Shown here: positions 7,997 through 19,017 of the stretch, piece after piece | Layout: each line of letters begins with the position of its first letter | Position numbering within the stretch: position 1 is the stretch's first letter | Assembly: GCF_004340965.1 (NCBI RefSeq) | Contig: NZ_SLYA01000002.1 | Span: 744,001-808,000 of the forward strand | DNA: 64,000 bases | Direction of reading: 5' to 3' | DNA from: Sphingomonas sp. PP-CE-1A-559 | GTDB lineage: Bacteria > Pseudomonadota > Alphaproteobacteria > Sphingomonadales > Sphingomonadaceae | Made by a program: the position numbers and the translations under genes | Notes under the pieces: generated by a model | What the model was told of the DNA's origin: nothing | The model's input: only the letters and a program-made list of their open reading frames with translations | The model's database searches: none

Positions 7997-8995
7997 ATGC
8001 GTAACCTTGCTCCTATCCAGATCGGTCCCGTCCGGATCGAAAGCCCTGTCGTGCTCGCGCCGATGACCGGGGTCACCGACATGCCGTTCCGCACACTGGT
8101 GCGACGCTATGGCTCGGGCCTCAACGTCACCGAGATGGTCGCGAGCCAAGCCGCGATCCGCGAGACGCGCCAGTCGCTCCAGAAGGCGGCATGGGATCGG
8201 CTCGAGGAGCCGGTGTCGATGCAGTTAATCGGCTGCACCCCCTACGAGATGGGCGAGGCTGCGAAGCTCAGCCAGGATCGCGGAGCGGCGATCATCGATA
8301 TCAACATGGGCTGCCCGGTGCGCAAGGTCGTCAACGGCGACGCGGGCTCCGCGCTGATGCGCGACACCAAGCTTGCCAGCGCCATCATTGAGGCAACGGT
8401 GAAAGCCGTCGATGTCCCCGTGACGCTCAAGATGCGGATGGGCTGGTGCCACGACAGCCTGAACGCGCCCGACCTCGCACGGATCGCCGAAGACCTCGGC
8501 ATCAAGCTGATCACCGTGCACGGCCGCACGCGCAACCAGATGTACAAGGGCAGCGCCGACTGGGGCTTCGTCCGCAAGGTCAAGGACGCGGTCACGGTTC
8601 CGGTGATCGTCAACGGCGACATCTGCACCATCGAGGACGCCGAAGCGGCGATGGACCAGTCCGGTGCGGACGGCCTGATGATCGGTCGCGGCTCCTACGG
8701 ACGCCCCTGGGTGCTCGGTCAGGTGATGGAGTGGTTCGCCACCGGCCGCCGCATCGAAGACCCGTCGATCACCGAGCAATATGACGCGATCGCAGGCCAT
8801 TACGAGGCGATGCTCGAGCATTACGGGATCGAGACCGGCGTCAACATGGCGCGCAAACATATCGGCTGGTACACCAAGGGGCTCCCCGGTTCGGCCGAAT
8901 TCCGTAACAAGGTGAACCAGGTCCCAGACCCCAAGCAGGTCAAGGCAATGCTTGCCGAGTTCTACGCTCCCTGGCGCGATCTTGCAGCGGCCTGA
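7997..8995 (+). CDS. dusB: tRNA-dihydrouridine synthase B
   Basis: FMN-dependent TIM-barrel enzyme of 332 residues that reduces uridine in the D-loop of tRNA. Seen: the N-terminal APMTGVTD flavin-binding turn at about residue 20, the catalytic cysteine in NMGCPVRKV, the KMRMGW and [11 protein letters not shown] phosphate-binding loops, and [16 protein letters not shown] at the C-terminal end of the barrel. In this lineage it heads the ntr operon, as nifR3-ntrB does in other alphaproteobacteria. Its last 44 bases overlap the annotated start of ntrB, suggesting coupled translation. Confidence 0.94.
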   Translation: MRNLAPIQIGPVRIESPVVLAPMTGVTDMPFRTLVRRYGSGLNVTEMVASQAAIRETRQSLQKAAWDRLEEPVSMQLIGCTPYEMGEAAKLSQDRGAAIIDINMGCPVRKVVNGDAGSALMRDTKLASAIIEATVKAVDVPVTLKMRMGWCHDSLNAPDLARIAEDLGIKLITVHGRTRNQMYKGSADWGFVRKVKDAVTVPVIVNGDICTIEDAEAAMDQSGADGLMIGRGSYGRPWVLGQVMEWFATGRRIEDPSITEQYDAIAGHYEAMLEHYGIETGVNMARKHIGWYTKGLPGSAEFRNKVNQVPDPKQVKAMLAEFYAPWRDLAAA

Positions 8996-10042
8996 TACGC
9001 ACTCCCGAGCACGGCCGGGCTTTGCCGAACTATTCGCGGCGCTGCCGGTTGCCGTCGTCGTCGTCGACCCGGACCACCGCGTCGCCCATGCGAATTCACT
9101 CGCGGAGCAATTGCTGAACCTGTCCGAGCGGCTGATGATCGGTCAGTCGCTCGACGCGATCATCCCGCCACCCGACGATCCACGCAACCGCGACGGTCAT
9201 GGCCTCGCGGTGTTCGATACCGAGATATCGACCGCACGCGGCGTGAAGATTCGCGTCGATTTCGCCGAGACCCAGATCGCCGACTATCCAGGTTGGCGGG
9301 CGATTACGCTGCACGCTGCGGCGACCTCGCGCCGTCTTGGCCACTCCGCCGACCGTGCTGCCGGAGCGCGGGCCGCAGTTGGTGCGGCGGCGATGCTCGC
9401 GCACGAGATCAAGAACCCGCTGTCCGGTATCCGGGGCGCAGCGCAGTTGCTGGGTGCCGGTGAACTGACCACGCTGATCGTCACCGAGGTCGACCGCATT
9501 GCTGCGCTGATCGACCGGATGCAGGATTTCAGCGACACGCGGCCCTTGCCACTCGCCAGCGAGAACATCTATCCGCTGCTGGGCCATGCCCGTCGGCTCG
9601 CGCTCGCCGGGTTCGCGCGCGGTATTACGATCGAGGAACGCTTCGATCCGTCGCTACCGCCCGCGCAGATCAATCGTGACGCGCTGCTCCAGATCGTCAT
9701 AAACTTGCTCAAGAACGCGCGCGAAGCCGTTCGAAACGAACGCGAACCCCGCATCGTGATGACGACTGCCTATCGCCATGGTATCACCGTCAGCTCGGCA
9801 CCGGGCAAACCCCGCCTGCCGCTGCCGATCGAGATCTGCATCTTCGACAATGGCCCCGGCGCACCGGCCGACATCGCCGACCATCTGTTCGATCCGTTCG
9901 TGTCGGGACGCCGCGAAGGGCAGGGGCTCGGCCTCGCGCTCGTCGACAAGCTCACGCGAGACATGGGCGGCATCGTCCAATACGCCCGGGAAGGTACGCC
10001 CGAGATGACTGTCCTCCGCCTGTTGCTGCCAAGGGCCGCATC

Positions 10043-10046
<4 letters not shown>
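8952..10046 (+). CDS. ntrB: Nitrogen regulation sensor histidine kinase NtrB
   Basis: Cytoplasmic sensor kinase/phosphatase of 364 residues that controls NtrC phosphorylation in response to PII. An N-terminal PAS domain (about 25-120, [20 protein letters not shown]) precedes the dimerisation domain with the phosphorylated His151 in [13 protein letters not shown], then an ATPase domain with the N-box [11 protein letters not shown], the DNGPG box and [10 protein letters not shown]. The ATG at 8952 lies 44 bases inside dusB; a TTG at 8982 would give a ten-residue shorter form, and I cannot choose firmly. The stop overlaps the ntrC start (ATGA). Confidence 0.94.
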
Positions 10047-11500
<1,454 letters not shown>

Positions 11501-11552
11501 TTCTGTCATTATGTGGTTTCACGGCAACGGTTGACGTTGTATCGGGGCAACG

Positions 11553-13790
11553 ATGATCGCTTCCGCGACGCTACCGATGGACGATGACGGGCCTGCACAC
11601 CGGTTTGCCGTGACGCCTGCCGTGGAGGCGGTCGTGCTCGGCGTGGCGATCGCGATCGCCGTCACGAGCTACTTCATCATTACCGGCAGCGACGCACCGC
11701 AGCGCCTGATCCCGCCACCCCTGGTAGCGCTGCTGCTGGTCGCGAACCTCGTGCCCGGCATCGCACTCCTCATGTTGCTAGGGCGACGTGTGGCCATGCG
11801 CCGTGCAGCGCGTTCGCCGGTCGGCGGTGGCGGTCGTCTCCACGTTCGCCTCGTCGCTTTGTTCTCGATCGTCGCCGCCGTGCCGATGCTGCTGGTCACG
11901 ATCTTCGCATCGCTGCTGTTCCAATATGGCGTCCAGTTCTGGTATTCCGATCAGGCGCGGGGGATGCTCGAGAACGCAACCGGGCTTGCCCAGTCGTCCT
12001 ACGCACGCCAGCTCAACCGGTGGCAGGAAGCCACCGTGACGATGGCGAGCGACATGTCCGCCTATCTCCGGGAGCGCTCGCTGCAGAGCCCGGATTTTTC
12101 CGGCTGGTTCCTCCAGCAGGTCTATTTTCGCAGCCTCTCGGAAGCTGCGTTGTTCAAGCTGTCCCCTCAGCAGGGGATCCAGACGCTGGCGATCGTCAAC
12201 CCGTACGAAATCGACTTTACGCGTCGTGTCACACCCTCGGCGATCGCCGAGCTGCGGTCGGGCAAAAGCGCGGTCGTCGCGGTGACGGGCGATCGTATCC
12301 AGACGATCACGATGCTGCCGGGATCTGACGAGCTGTTTCTTTATGCGGGCCGCGTCGAGGATACGAAATCACTCTCCGAACAGACCACGCGTGCGAACGA
12401 CGTGCTGAAGAGTTATCGATCGCTCCTGGCTAGGGCGCGCAGTCTCCAGTTGCAGTTCAATGCAGCACTGTTGTTGATCTCGTTGCTAATCGTGGGGATT
12501 GCAGTGTGGATCGCGCTGGCGGTTGCGGATCGTCTCGTCCGGCCGGTTGGCGAGCTCGTCGACGCCGCGCGCCGGGTGGCAGCTGGCGACCTGACCGCGC
12601 GCGTCCCCGATCCGCGTAGCCGCGATGAGGTCGGCACACTCGCCAACGCGTTCAACCAGATGACCGGGCAGCTGGAGGCGCAGAATACCGAGCTCGTCAC
12701 CGCCAACGGCCAGCTCGAAAGCCGTCGTGCACTGATCGAGGCGGTGATGGCGGGGGTCTCCGCAGGCGTTGTCGCAACCGGACGCGAGCGGACGATCACG
12801 ATTGCGAACGATTCGGCGACGACATTGCTAGGCACCGATACTGGCGGGTTGGTCGGACGGCGCCTGGTCGATGTCGCGCCCGAGCTCGACGCGATGCTCG
12901 ATGGCGGCGACCGCGAGGCGATCGTCGAAGTTGGCCGGGGGAGCGAAGTCCGTACACTCGCCGTGCGGATCGCCCGGCCAGCTACTGGCCCGATCCTGAC
13001 GTTCGACGACATTACGCAGCAATTGCTCGATCAGCGCCGCGCGGCATGGTCGGACGTCGCCCGCCGGATCGCGCATGAGATCAAGAACCCGCTGACACCG
13101 ATCCAGCTTGCGGCGGAGCGGCTCCAGCGTCGCTATGGTGGCAAGATCGAGGCGCAGGACGGTACGTTCTCGCGATTGACCGACACGATCATCCGTCAGG
13201 TCGGCGATCTTCGTCGCATGGTCGATGAGTTCTCCTCGTTCGCGCGGATGCCGAAGCCGGTGTTCCGCGAGGAATCGCTGGTCGATGCCGCGCGCCAGGC
13301 GCTGTTCCTGCACGAGGTCGCGCATCCCGCGATCAGCTTCCAGCTGGTGCAGGACGATCCGGGCCTCACATTGGTTTGCGACCGCCGCCAGATCGGTCAG
13401 GCGCTCACAAACATCGTCAAGAACGCGGTGGAAGCTATTGAAACGCGGGGTGAACCCGGCGGATCGGTTACGATGACTTTGACGAGCGATGCCAACACGG
13501 TCGGCATCGCAGTGGCGGACACCGGCATCGGGCTACCCGCGGAGCGGGACCGGATCGTCGAACCTTATGTAACGACCCGTGCCCGTGGCACAGGCCTCGG
13601 CCTTGCCATCGTCAAGAAGATCATTGAGGAGCATTGCGGCACGATCGGCTTTTCCGATCGGCCGGGGGGCGGTACACTCGTCACCATGACCTTCGACGCC
13701 AAGGCGCTGGCCGCGCTCGACCAAGGGGCATCCGCATCCGAGTTGGCTGGGGAGGGCCGACTCGACACGATGACCCGCAACCGGACATGA
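11553..13790 (+). CDS. ntrY: Membrane sensor histidine kinase NtrY
   Basis: Inner-membrane sensor kinase of 745 residues, partner of NtrX. Two N-terminal helices lie around residues 25-75, a third near 95-120, and another near 295-325 closes a periplasmic segment of about 170 residues. A HAMP domain (about 325-380), a PAS domain (about 385-490), the His-kinase domain with His508 in [19 protein letters not shown], and an ATPase domain with DTGIGLPAERDRIVEPYVTT follow. The NtrYX pair responds to nitrogen, redox or envelope signals depending on species. Fifty-two bases separate it from ntrC and four bases from ntrX, so it could have its own weak promoter. Confidence 0.94.
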   Translation: MIASATLPMDDDGPAHRFAVTPAVEAVVLGVAIAIAVTSYFIITGSDAPQRLIPPPLVALLLVANLVPGIALLMLLGRRVAMRRAARSPVGGGGRLHVRLVALFSIVAAVPMLLVTIFASLLFQYGVQFWYSDQARGMLENATGLAQSSYARQLNRWQEATVTMASDMSAYLRERSLQSPDFSGWFLQQVYFRSLSEAALFKLSPQQGIQTLAIVNPYEIDFTRRVTPSAIAELRSGKSAVVAVTGDRIQTITMLPGSDELFLYAGRVEDTKSLSEQTTRANDVLKSYRSLLARARSLQLQFNAALLLISLLIVGIAVWIALAVADRLVRPVGELVDAARRVAAGDLTARVPDPRSRDEVGTLANAFNQMTGQLEAQNTELVTANGQLESRRALIEAVMAGVSAGVVATGRERTITIANDSATTLLGTDTGGLVGRRLVDVAPELDAMLDGGDREAIVEVGRGSEVRTLAVRIARPATGPILTFDDITQQLLDQRRAAWSDVARRIAHEIKNPLTPIQLAAERLQRRYGGKIEAQDGTFSRLTDTIIRQVGDLRRMVDEFSSFARMPKPVFREESLVDAARQALFLHEVAHPAISFQLVQDDPGLTLVCDRRQIGQALTNIVKNAVEAIETRGEPGGSVTMTLTSDANTVGIAVADTGIGLPAERDRIVEPYVTTRARGTGLGLAIVKKIIEEHCGTIGFSDRPGGGTLVTMTFDAKALAALDQGASASELAGEGRLDTMTRNRT

Positions 13791-13794
13791 TTTA

Positions 13795-15171
13795 ATGGCG
13801 CTCGATATTCTCGTCGTGGACGACGAACGTGACATTCGCGAACTCGTAGCCGGCGTCCTGGAGGACGAAGGCTATGAGACGCGCGATGCTGGCGACAGCG
13901 ATTCTGCCTTGGAAGCGATCGCGGCGCGGCGTCCGTCGCTGGTGCTGCTCGATGTGTGGCTGCAGGGCTCGCGTCTCGATGGGCTGGAGCTGCTCGACGA
14001 GATCAAGCGGCGCGATCCGTCGATCCCGGTGCTGGTGATTTCGGGGCACGGCAATTTGGATACCGCCGTCGCCGCAATCCGCCGCGGGGCGTCCGACTTC
14101 ATCGAAAAGCCGTTTGAGGCCGAACGATTGCTACTGATGGTAGCCCGCGCGACCGAGACCGAACGGCTCCGTCGCGAGGTCGCGACGCTGCGCGCTACGG
14201 TCGGCCGCGAAACCGACCTGACCGGCAGTTCGGGCTCGATCAACGGCGTTCGCGCGACCTTGAAGCGGGTGGCGGCAACCGGCAGCCGGGTCCTCATCAT
14301 GGGCGCGGCGGGGGTCGGCAAGGAAGTCGCCGCCCGCCTGCTACACGGCTGGAGCCTGAGGACCGACGCGCCGTTCATCATCGTCAGCGCCGCGCGGATG
14401 ACGCCCGAGCGCATGGACGAGGAACTGTTCGGCGTCGAGGAAGCGGGCGATCTCGTCCGTCCCGGACTGTTCGAACAGGCGCATGGCGGCACGTTGTTCC
14501 TCGACGAGATCGCCGACATGCCGATCGCGACGCAGGCCCGTATCCTGCGCGCTCTGACTGACCAGAGCTTTACACGGGTAGGTGGTACGCGCGTCGTCAA
14601 GGTCGACGTTCGTGTCGTCTCCGCGACGGCCCGCGACCTCGTCTTCGAAATTGCCGAAGGACGGTTCCGCGAAGATCTGTATTACCGGCTCAACGTCGTA
14701 CCGGTGATGATCCCGCCGCTGTCCGATCGCCGCGAGGACATCCCCGCGCTGGTCCAGCATTTCATCGCGCATTACGCGTCAGAGCGCCGCGTGCCGACGC
14801 CGGAAATCGCGCCGGATGCGATGGTTGCGTTGCAATCCTACGACTGGCCGGGAAATGTCCGGCAGTTGCGCAACGTCGTCGAGCGCACGATCATTCTGGC
14901 GCCGGGAGACCGGATCGGGCGGATCGATCTCGACCTGTTGCCGGCCGAAGTTCTCGGCGACCAGGGCGATATCGGATCGGCCGGGTCCACTGCGATCATG
15001 GGCTCGCCTTTGCGGGAAGCGCGCGAGACGTTCGAGCGCGAATATCTTCGGGTGCAGATCCGACGTTTCTCGGGAAATATCTCGCGGACGGCCAGCTTCA
15101 TCGGCATGGAGCGTTCCGCGCTTCATCGAAAATTGAAGCTGCTGGGCATCACCGAAACCCGCGAGGAATAG
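13795..15171 (+). CDS. ntrX: Response regulator NtrX
   Basis: NtrC-family regulator of 458 residues, phosphorylated by NtrY. The receiver has Asp53 in LVLLDVWLQGS and Lys at FIEKPF. The AAA+ domain has a Walker A (MGAAGVGKEVA, around 169-179) and GGTLFLDEIADMP at about 231-243, but the GAFTGA loop expected near residues 212-217 is replaced by VEEAGDLVRP, so it probably does not contact sigma-54 and acts as a sigma-70 type regulator. The C-terminal helix-turn-helix GNISRTASFIGMERSALHRKL is intact. This loss is the norm for NtrX in alphaproteobacteria. Confidence 0.94.
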   Translation: MALDILVVDDERDIRELVAGVLEDEGYETRDAGDSDSALEAIAARRPSLVLLDVWLQGSRLDGLELLDEIKRRDPSIPVLVISGHGNLDTAVAAIRRGASDFIEKPFEAERLLLMVARATETERLRREVATLRATVGRETDLTGSSGSINGVRATLKRVAATGSRVLIMGAAGVGKEVAARLLHGWSLRTDAPFIIVSAARMTPERMDEELFGVEEAGDLVRPGLFEQAHGGTLFLDEIADMPIATQARILRALTDQSFTRVGGTRVVKVDVRVVSATARDLVFEIAEGRFREDLYYRLNVVPVMIPPLSDRREDIPALVQHFIAHYASERRVPTPEIAPDAMVALQSYDWPGNVRQLRNVVERTIILAPGDRIGRIDLDLLPAEVLGDQGDIGSAGSTAIMGSPLREARETFEREYLRVQIRRFSGNISRTASFIGMERSALHRKLKLLGITETREE

Positions 15172-15297
15172 ACGCCGTAATTTCGCCGCCCTCTGGATAT
15201 AGCAGTGCGGCGATCATAGATCAGTACCGCGCCCGGTAACCGGGTGCATCTCCGACGCCGGGAAACGGCGCCTTGCGGGCAAAGTCTCGCCAAAAAC

Positions 15298-15303
15298 AAA
15301 GGG
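15298..15303 (+). promoter_or_regulatory. Ribosome binding site deciding the TTG start of hfq
   Basis: AAAGGG ends eight bases before the TTG at 15312. No comparable site precedes the other in-frame TTG at 15273, which would add 13 residues rich in Arg and Lys that Hfq proteins lack. This supports the shorter Hfq beginning [12 protein letters not shown]. Confidence 0.65.
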
Positions 15304-15311
15304 TTATCCCA

Positions 15312-15815
15312 TTGGCCGATAAACCAGGCTCGCTTCAGGATCTGTTCCTGAACGCACTCCGGCGCTCCAAGACGCCGGTCACCATGTTCCTCGTCAAGGG
15401 CGTAAAGCTCCAGGGCATCGTTACATGGTTCGATAATTTTTCTGTCCTGCTGCGCCGCGATGGCCAGTCGCAGCTGATCTACAAGCATGCGATCTCGACG
15501 ATCATGCCTGCCGGGCCCATGGACGTGTCGGCGATCGTCGATGCGGTGGGAGAAAACCAGAAGAAGCACCCGCTTTTGCAGGATATCTTCCTCAACGCCG
15601 TGCGCAAATCCGAAGACAGCGTGACGATGTTCCTCATCAACGGCGTCATGCTGCAGGGCCAGATCGCAGGCTTCGACCTGTTTTGCATGCTGCTTCAGCG
15701 CGAGGGCATGGCACAACTCGTCTACAAGCACGCTGTCTCGACGATTCAGCCGGCACGCCCGCTGAACCTTGCCGAAGAGCCCACTGACACGGATGAAACG
15801 GACGATGACGATTGA
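15312..15815 (+). CDS. hfq: Tandem (double-domain) Hfq RNA chaperone
   Basis: RNA chaperone made of two complete Sm-like Hfq domains in one 167-residue chain; ordinary Hfq is a single domain of about 70-80 residues forming a hexamer. Domain 1 (about 7-66) has [32 protein letters not shown] and YKHAIST. Domain 2 (about 87-146) repeats this as [33 protein letters not shown] and YKHAVST. A linker of about 20 residues joins them, and the tail is acidic (ending DETDDDD). The rim arginine patch is strong in domain 1 (RRSK) and weaker in domain 2 (RKSE), so the two rings or ring halves may bind RNA differently. The stop overlaps the TTG of hflX. Confidence 0.93.
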   Translation: MADKPGSLQDLFLNALRRSKTPVTMFLVKGVKLQGIVTWFDNFSVLLRRDGQSQLIYKHAISTIMPAGPMDVSAIVDAVGENQKKHPLLQDIFLNAVRKSEDSVTMFLINGVMLQGQIAGFDLFCMLLQREGMAQLVYKHAVSTIQPARPLNLAEEPTDTDETDDDD

Positions 15816-17104
15816 GTAGTGGTTTCGAACGCGATCGGGACGAGTTCACCCGTGGAACACGAGCGATCGTCGTTCTCCCCGACCAGGGCGACGCCGCGCG
15901 CGACGTAGACGCTCGGTTGGAGGAAACCGCGGGGTTGGCCGCTGCGATCGGTGTAGAGGTAGTCGAACGGATCGCTTACCGCGTCCGTCAGCCAAAGCCC
16001 GCAACGCTTATCGGAAGCGGGCAGGTTGAATTGTTGGCCACCCAAGTTCGGATGGAAGAGGCGGGACTGGTCGTTTTCGATGCGAGCCTGACTCCGATCC
16101 AGCAGCGCAATCTGGAGAAAGCGCTCGAGGTGAAGGTCATCGATCGCACCGGACTGATCCTCGAGATTTTCGGCGAACGTGCTGCGACCGCCGAGGGGCG
16201 CTTGCAGGTCGAACTCGCGCATCTCGATTACCAGGCTGGCCGGCTCGTGCGGAGCTGGACCCATCTCGAACGTCAGCGTGGCGGTTTCGGCTTCCTTGGC
16301 GGTCCGGGCGAGACCCAGATCGAAGCGGATCGTCGTTTGATCCGTGACCGTATGGCGCGATTGAAGCGTGAGCTCGAGCAGGTCAGCCGCACGCGCGGGC
16401 TGCACCGCGAACGTCGCCAGCGTGCGCCGTGGCCGGTAATCGCGCTGGTCGGCTATACCAATGCTGGTAAGTCGACGTTGTTCAATCGCGTGACCGGTGC
16501 CGACGTGATGGCGGAGGATCTATTGTTCGCGACGCTTGATCCGACGCTACGTCAGATTCAGCTACCCGGGCTCGACAAGGCGATCCTGTCGGACACGGTC
16601 GGCTTCGTTTCGGACCTTCCGACTCAATTGGTCGCGGCGTTCAAGGCGACCTTGGAAGAGGTCGTGTCCGCCGATCTGCTGGTCCATGTCCGTGATATCG
16701 CCCACCCGGATTCGGAGGCGCAGCGTGCCGATGTCGAGACGGTGCTGGCCGAGATCGGCGTCGACGACAATACGCCGCGGTTCGAGGTTTGGAACAAGGT
16801 CGACTTGCTTGACCCGGACGCGCACGACGAGATTGCCGGCGAAGCGGCGCGGCGCGACGATGTCGTGGCAATATCGGCGCTGAGCGGGGAAGGTGTGCCG
16901 CATCTGATCGAGCAGATCGCGGCAAAGCTGACGGGGGCGCATCGGCGCTACCACATCACGCTTGATGCCAGCGATGGTGCGGGCGCTGCTTGGCTGCATG
17001 CGCATGGCGAAGTGTTCGGGAGCGTCGATGACGAGCTCGAGACGACATATAACGTGCGACTGTCCGATGCTGATTACGACCGGTTTACCCGCCGCGACGT
17101 TTGA
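15812..17104 (+). CDS. hflX: GTPase HflX
   Basis: Ribosome-associated GTPase of 430 residues that splits stalled or heat-damaged 70S ribosomes. An N-terminal HflX domain (about 15-180) ending in the glycine-rich [19 protein letters not shown] block precedes a coiled segment and a GTPase domain with G1 GYTNAGKST (about residue 213), G3 DTVGFV and G4 NKVD. The start is TTG at 15812, overlapping the hfq stop (TTGA), the same hfq-hflX coupling seen widely in proteobacteria. The final 20 bases overlap the end of convergent mazG. Confidence 0.95.
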   Translation: MSSGFERDRDEFTRGTRAIVVLPDQGDAARDVDARLEETAGLAAAIGVEVVERIAYRVRQPKPATLIGSGQVELLATQVRMEEAGLVVFDASLTPIQQRNLEKALEVKVIDRTGLILEIFGERAATAEGRLQVELAHLDYQAGRLVRSWTHLERQRGGFGFLGGPGETQIEADRRLIRDRMARLKRELEQVSRTRGLHRERRQRAPWPVIALVGYTNAGKSTLFNRVTGADVMAEDLLFATLDPTLRQIQLPGLDKAILSDTVGFVSDLPTQLVAAFKATLEEVVSADLLVHVRDIAHPDSEAQRADVETVLAEIGVDDNTPRFEVWNKVDLLDPDAHDEIAGEAARRDDVVAISALSGEGVPHLIEQIAAKLTGAHRRYHITLDASDGAGAAWLHAHGEVFGSVDDELETTYNVRLSDADYDRFTRRDV

Positions 17105-17819
17105 CAACCTGCCATAGTTCCTCCTTCTGATCGAGGGTCATGCCGGCGAACGCATCGCCGCCGAGATCCTCGATTGCCCGGAACCGCGCTTCGAACTTCA
17201 GATTGCCGGCGCGTAATGCGCTTTCCGCGTCTACTCCGAGATGTCGCGCCCAGTTGGTCACCGCGAACAGCAGGTCGCCGACTTCTTCTGCAAGCTTCTC
17301 GGAAGGAGCTTCGCGAACCTCCTCGATTTCCTCGTGGATTTTCGCCAGCGGCCCGCTCGCATCCGGCCAGTCGAAGCCCACACGCCCCGCGCGTTTCTGC
17401 AACTTGTCGGCCCGAGACAGTGCCGGAAGGCCAAGTGCGACCCCCGCCAACGCGCTGCTGTCCGATTTCACCGAACGTTCCTTCGCCTTGATCGCTTCCC
17501 ATCCGGGCGACTGTTCCACGTCCCCGAATATATGCGGATGACGCCGTTCCATCTTGTCGGCAATCGAGGTCACGACATCGGTCAGTGTGAACGCACCGGC
17601 TTCCTCGGCAATACGGCTATGGAAGACGACCTGAAGCAGAAGGTCGCCCAGTTCGTCCTTCAGCTCCCCGGGATCGTTCCGTTCGATCGCGTCGGCGACC
17701 TCATAGGCTTCCTCGATCGTGTAGGGTGCGATCGTGGACCAGGTCTGCACACGGTCCCAGTCGCAACCTTCGACTGGATCGCGCAACCGGGCCATGATGG
17801 CGACGAGACGTTCGATCAT
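17085..17819 (-). CDS. mazG: Nucleoside triphosphate pyrophosphohydrolase MazG
   Basis: Housecleaning enzyme of 244 residues that hydrolyses (d)NTPs to monophosphate and pyrophosphate. Two MazG domains in tandem are visible: the first near residues 28-75 with EEAYEVADAI and KDELGDLLLQVVFH, giving the EExxE and ExxD metal sites, and the second near 165-215 with EIEEVREA and EEVGDLLFAVTN. Length matches full MazG. Start ATG at 17819 is well placed. It ends inside the last 20 bases of hflX on the other strand. Confidence 0.94.
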   Translation of the reverse strand: MIERLVAIMARLRDPVEGCDWDRVQTWSTIAPYTIEEAYEVADAIERNDPGELKDELGDLLLQVVFHSRIAEEAGAFTLTDVVTSIADKMERRHPHIFGDVEQSPGWEAIKAKERSVKSDSSALAGVALGLPALSRADKLQKRAGRVGFDWPDASGPLAKIHEEIEEVREAPSEKLAEEVGDLLFAVTNWARHLGVDAESALRAGNLKFEARFRAIEDLGGDAFAGMTLDQKEELWQVVKRRGG

Positions 17820-17902
17820 AGAGAAGCCTTATAGAACGGGATTTTTCGATCCGGAACGTACGCCGAAACATCAAGGGCGTGGTAGATGAAGACTGGACCG
17901 TA

Positions 17903-18421
17903 TCAGGCCGTACATCGCGCAAAAGCAGCGTCGCGTCTGCCCGTTAGCTCTTCGAGCGACACCCCCGCAATATCGAAGCGGAGTTCGTGCATGTCCATGC
18001 CGGACCGGTAGCCGCCGGGCCAGATGCTGGTCAGTTCGAAGCCGCAATGCTGGAAGAACGGCGAGACTTGGGGCGAGGTGTCGACTGTGACGTAGCGCGT
18101 GCGCGGTTCGGCTGAGGTGGCGACGTGGAGCAGGCGTTCGAACAGCAGCAGTTTGCCGAGACCGGCGCCGTGATATGCGCGCGCGGCCATGCCCCAGAAG
18201 AGCAGCGCCTTGTTGTAATGCTCCCAGATTTCGTAGCCGCCGAACGCGCCGGGGACGCCGTCGACGTCGACCACGAATGCCGGGCCGTCGGGGTCGTCGA
18301 GCGTCTCCTCCAGCCATTCGCGGTCGCCGTCGCCGAAATACTCGGGGAGGTTCGAGTCGAAGATCGCGAGGACGGCGGCGCGGTCCTTCTCCTCGTAGCG
18401 GCGGGTCAGGATTCTGGTCAT
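17903..18421 (-). CDS. GNAT-family N-acetyltransferase linked to the Pls-type synthetase
   Basis: Acetyl-CoA dependent acyltransferase of 172 residues. The acetyl-CoA binding motif A is seen as RAYHGAGLGKLLL (about 81-93), with a preceding beta-strand WGMAA and a C-terminal FFQHCGFEL typical of the fold. ATG 18421 is chosen because it overlaps the stop of the phosphopantetheinyl transferase gene (ATGA) and removes 64 implausible Arg-rich residues from the longer frame. As the third gene of an NRPS-PPTase-GNAT unit it may acetylate the peptide product, its amino-acid precursor, or serve as self-protection; the true substrate is not known. Confidence 0.85.
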   Translation of the reverse strand: MTRILTRRYEEKDRAAVLAIFDSNLPEYFGDGDREWLEETLDDPDGPAFVVDVDGVPGAFGGYEIWEHYNKALLFWGMAARAYHGAGLGKLLLFERLLHVATSAEPRTRYVTVDTSPQVSPFFQHCGFELTSIWPGGYRSGMDMHELRFDIAGVSLEELTGRRDAAFARCTA

Positions 18422-19017
18422 GGCTGGCTCCACTGCGCGACGGTTTCGATCGCGTCGTGGGTGGAACGGCTCCAGCAGCGCGAAGTGCCTTCGAACGTCG
18501 CGGTCGCGTCGATTGGATCGGTGACGATGGTTTCGATCGTCTCGGGGCGGATGCGACGGGGTTCGCCGATGAGCTTCGCGTGCGCTTCCTTGATCGTCCA
18601 GCGACGGAGCCATGCTTGGGGCCGGGCGAGGGTGGGCAGGCGGCGGAGCGCGTCGGCTTCGGTCGGGGTGAGCATGTCCCAGAGCGGCGGGTGGTCATCG
18701 ACGACTTCGCGGTCGACGGCGATCGGTGAGGGCGCAACGCCGATCAGGGCGTGCGCGCCGCGGCTGGAGAGGCTGAGATACCAACCGCCGGGGGTGGAAA
18801 CGATCGTCGCGCCGGCCGGACTGCGTGTCAGGCGGACATCGTCTGAGTCGCCGGCAAGTTTGCGGATCAGGACGGCGGCCAGACCCTGCCGGATCGCGCG
18901 CGCATCGCCTTGCAGGCCAGCGGCGTACGGTCCGGTCTCGGCAACACTCCATGCGACTGGCGACTGACCGTCCCAGACGAGCGCGTCGAGCGGACCGTCG
19001 TGCCAGATCGGCGTCAC
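18418..19017 (-). CDS. Sfp-type 4'-phosphopantetheinyl transferase
   Basis: Enzyme of 199 residues that would load the 4'-phosphopantetheine arm of coenzyme A on the carrier domain of the adjacent synthetase. The two signature motifs are visible: IAVDREVV (Asp102) for magnesium and WTIKEAHAKLIG (Lys143, Glu144, Lys148) in the C-terminal half. The start is GTG at 19017, overlapping the synthetase stop (GTGA), and the stop overlaps the acetyltransferase start (ATGA). A dedicated transferase so tightly coupled suggests a self-sufficient biosynthetic unit. Slightly shorter than Sfp itself (about 220 residues). Confidence 0.88.
   Translation of the reverse strand: MTPIWHDGPLDALVWDGQSPVAWSVAETGPYAAGLQGDARAIRQGLAAVLIRKLAGDSDDVRLTRSPAGATIVSTPGGWYLSLSSRGAHALIGVAPSPIAVDREVVDDHPPLWDMLTPTEADALRRLPTLARPQAWLRRWTIKEAHAKLIGEPRRIRPETIETIVTDPIDATATFEGTSRCWSRSTHDAIETVAQWSQP

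Noticed and set aside
13795..15171. NtrX lacking the GAFTGA loop as a possible defective gene
   Set aside because: Loss of this loop is usual for alphaproteobacterial NtrX; the receiver, P-loop and helix-turn-helix are intact.
15232..15244. CCCGGTAACCGGG palindrome upstream of hfq, similar at first sight to the LacI operators
   Set aside because: It lacks the TGACA half of the core and lies near no uronate gene; the similarity is limited to the central ACCGG.
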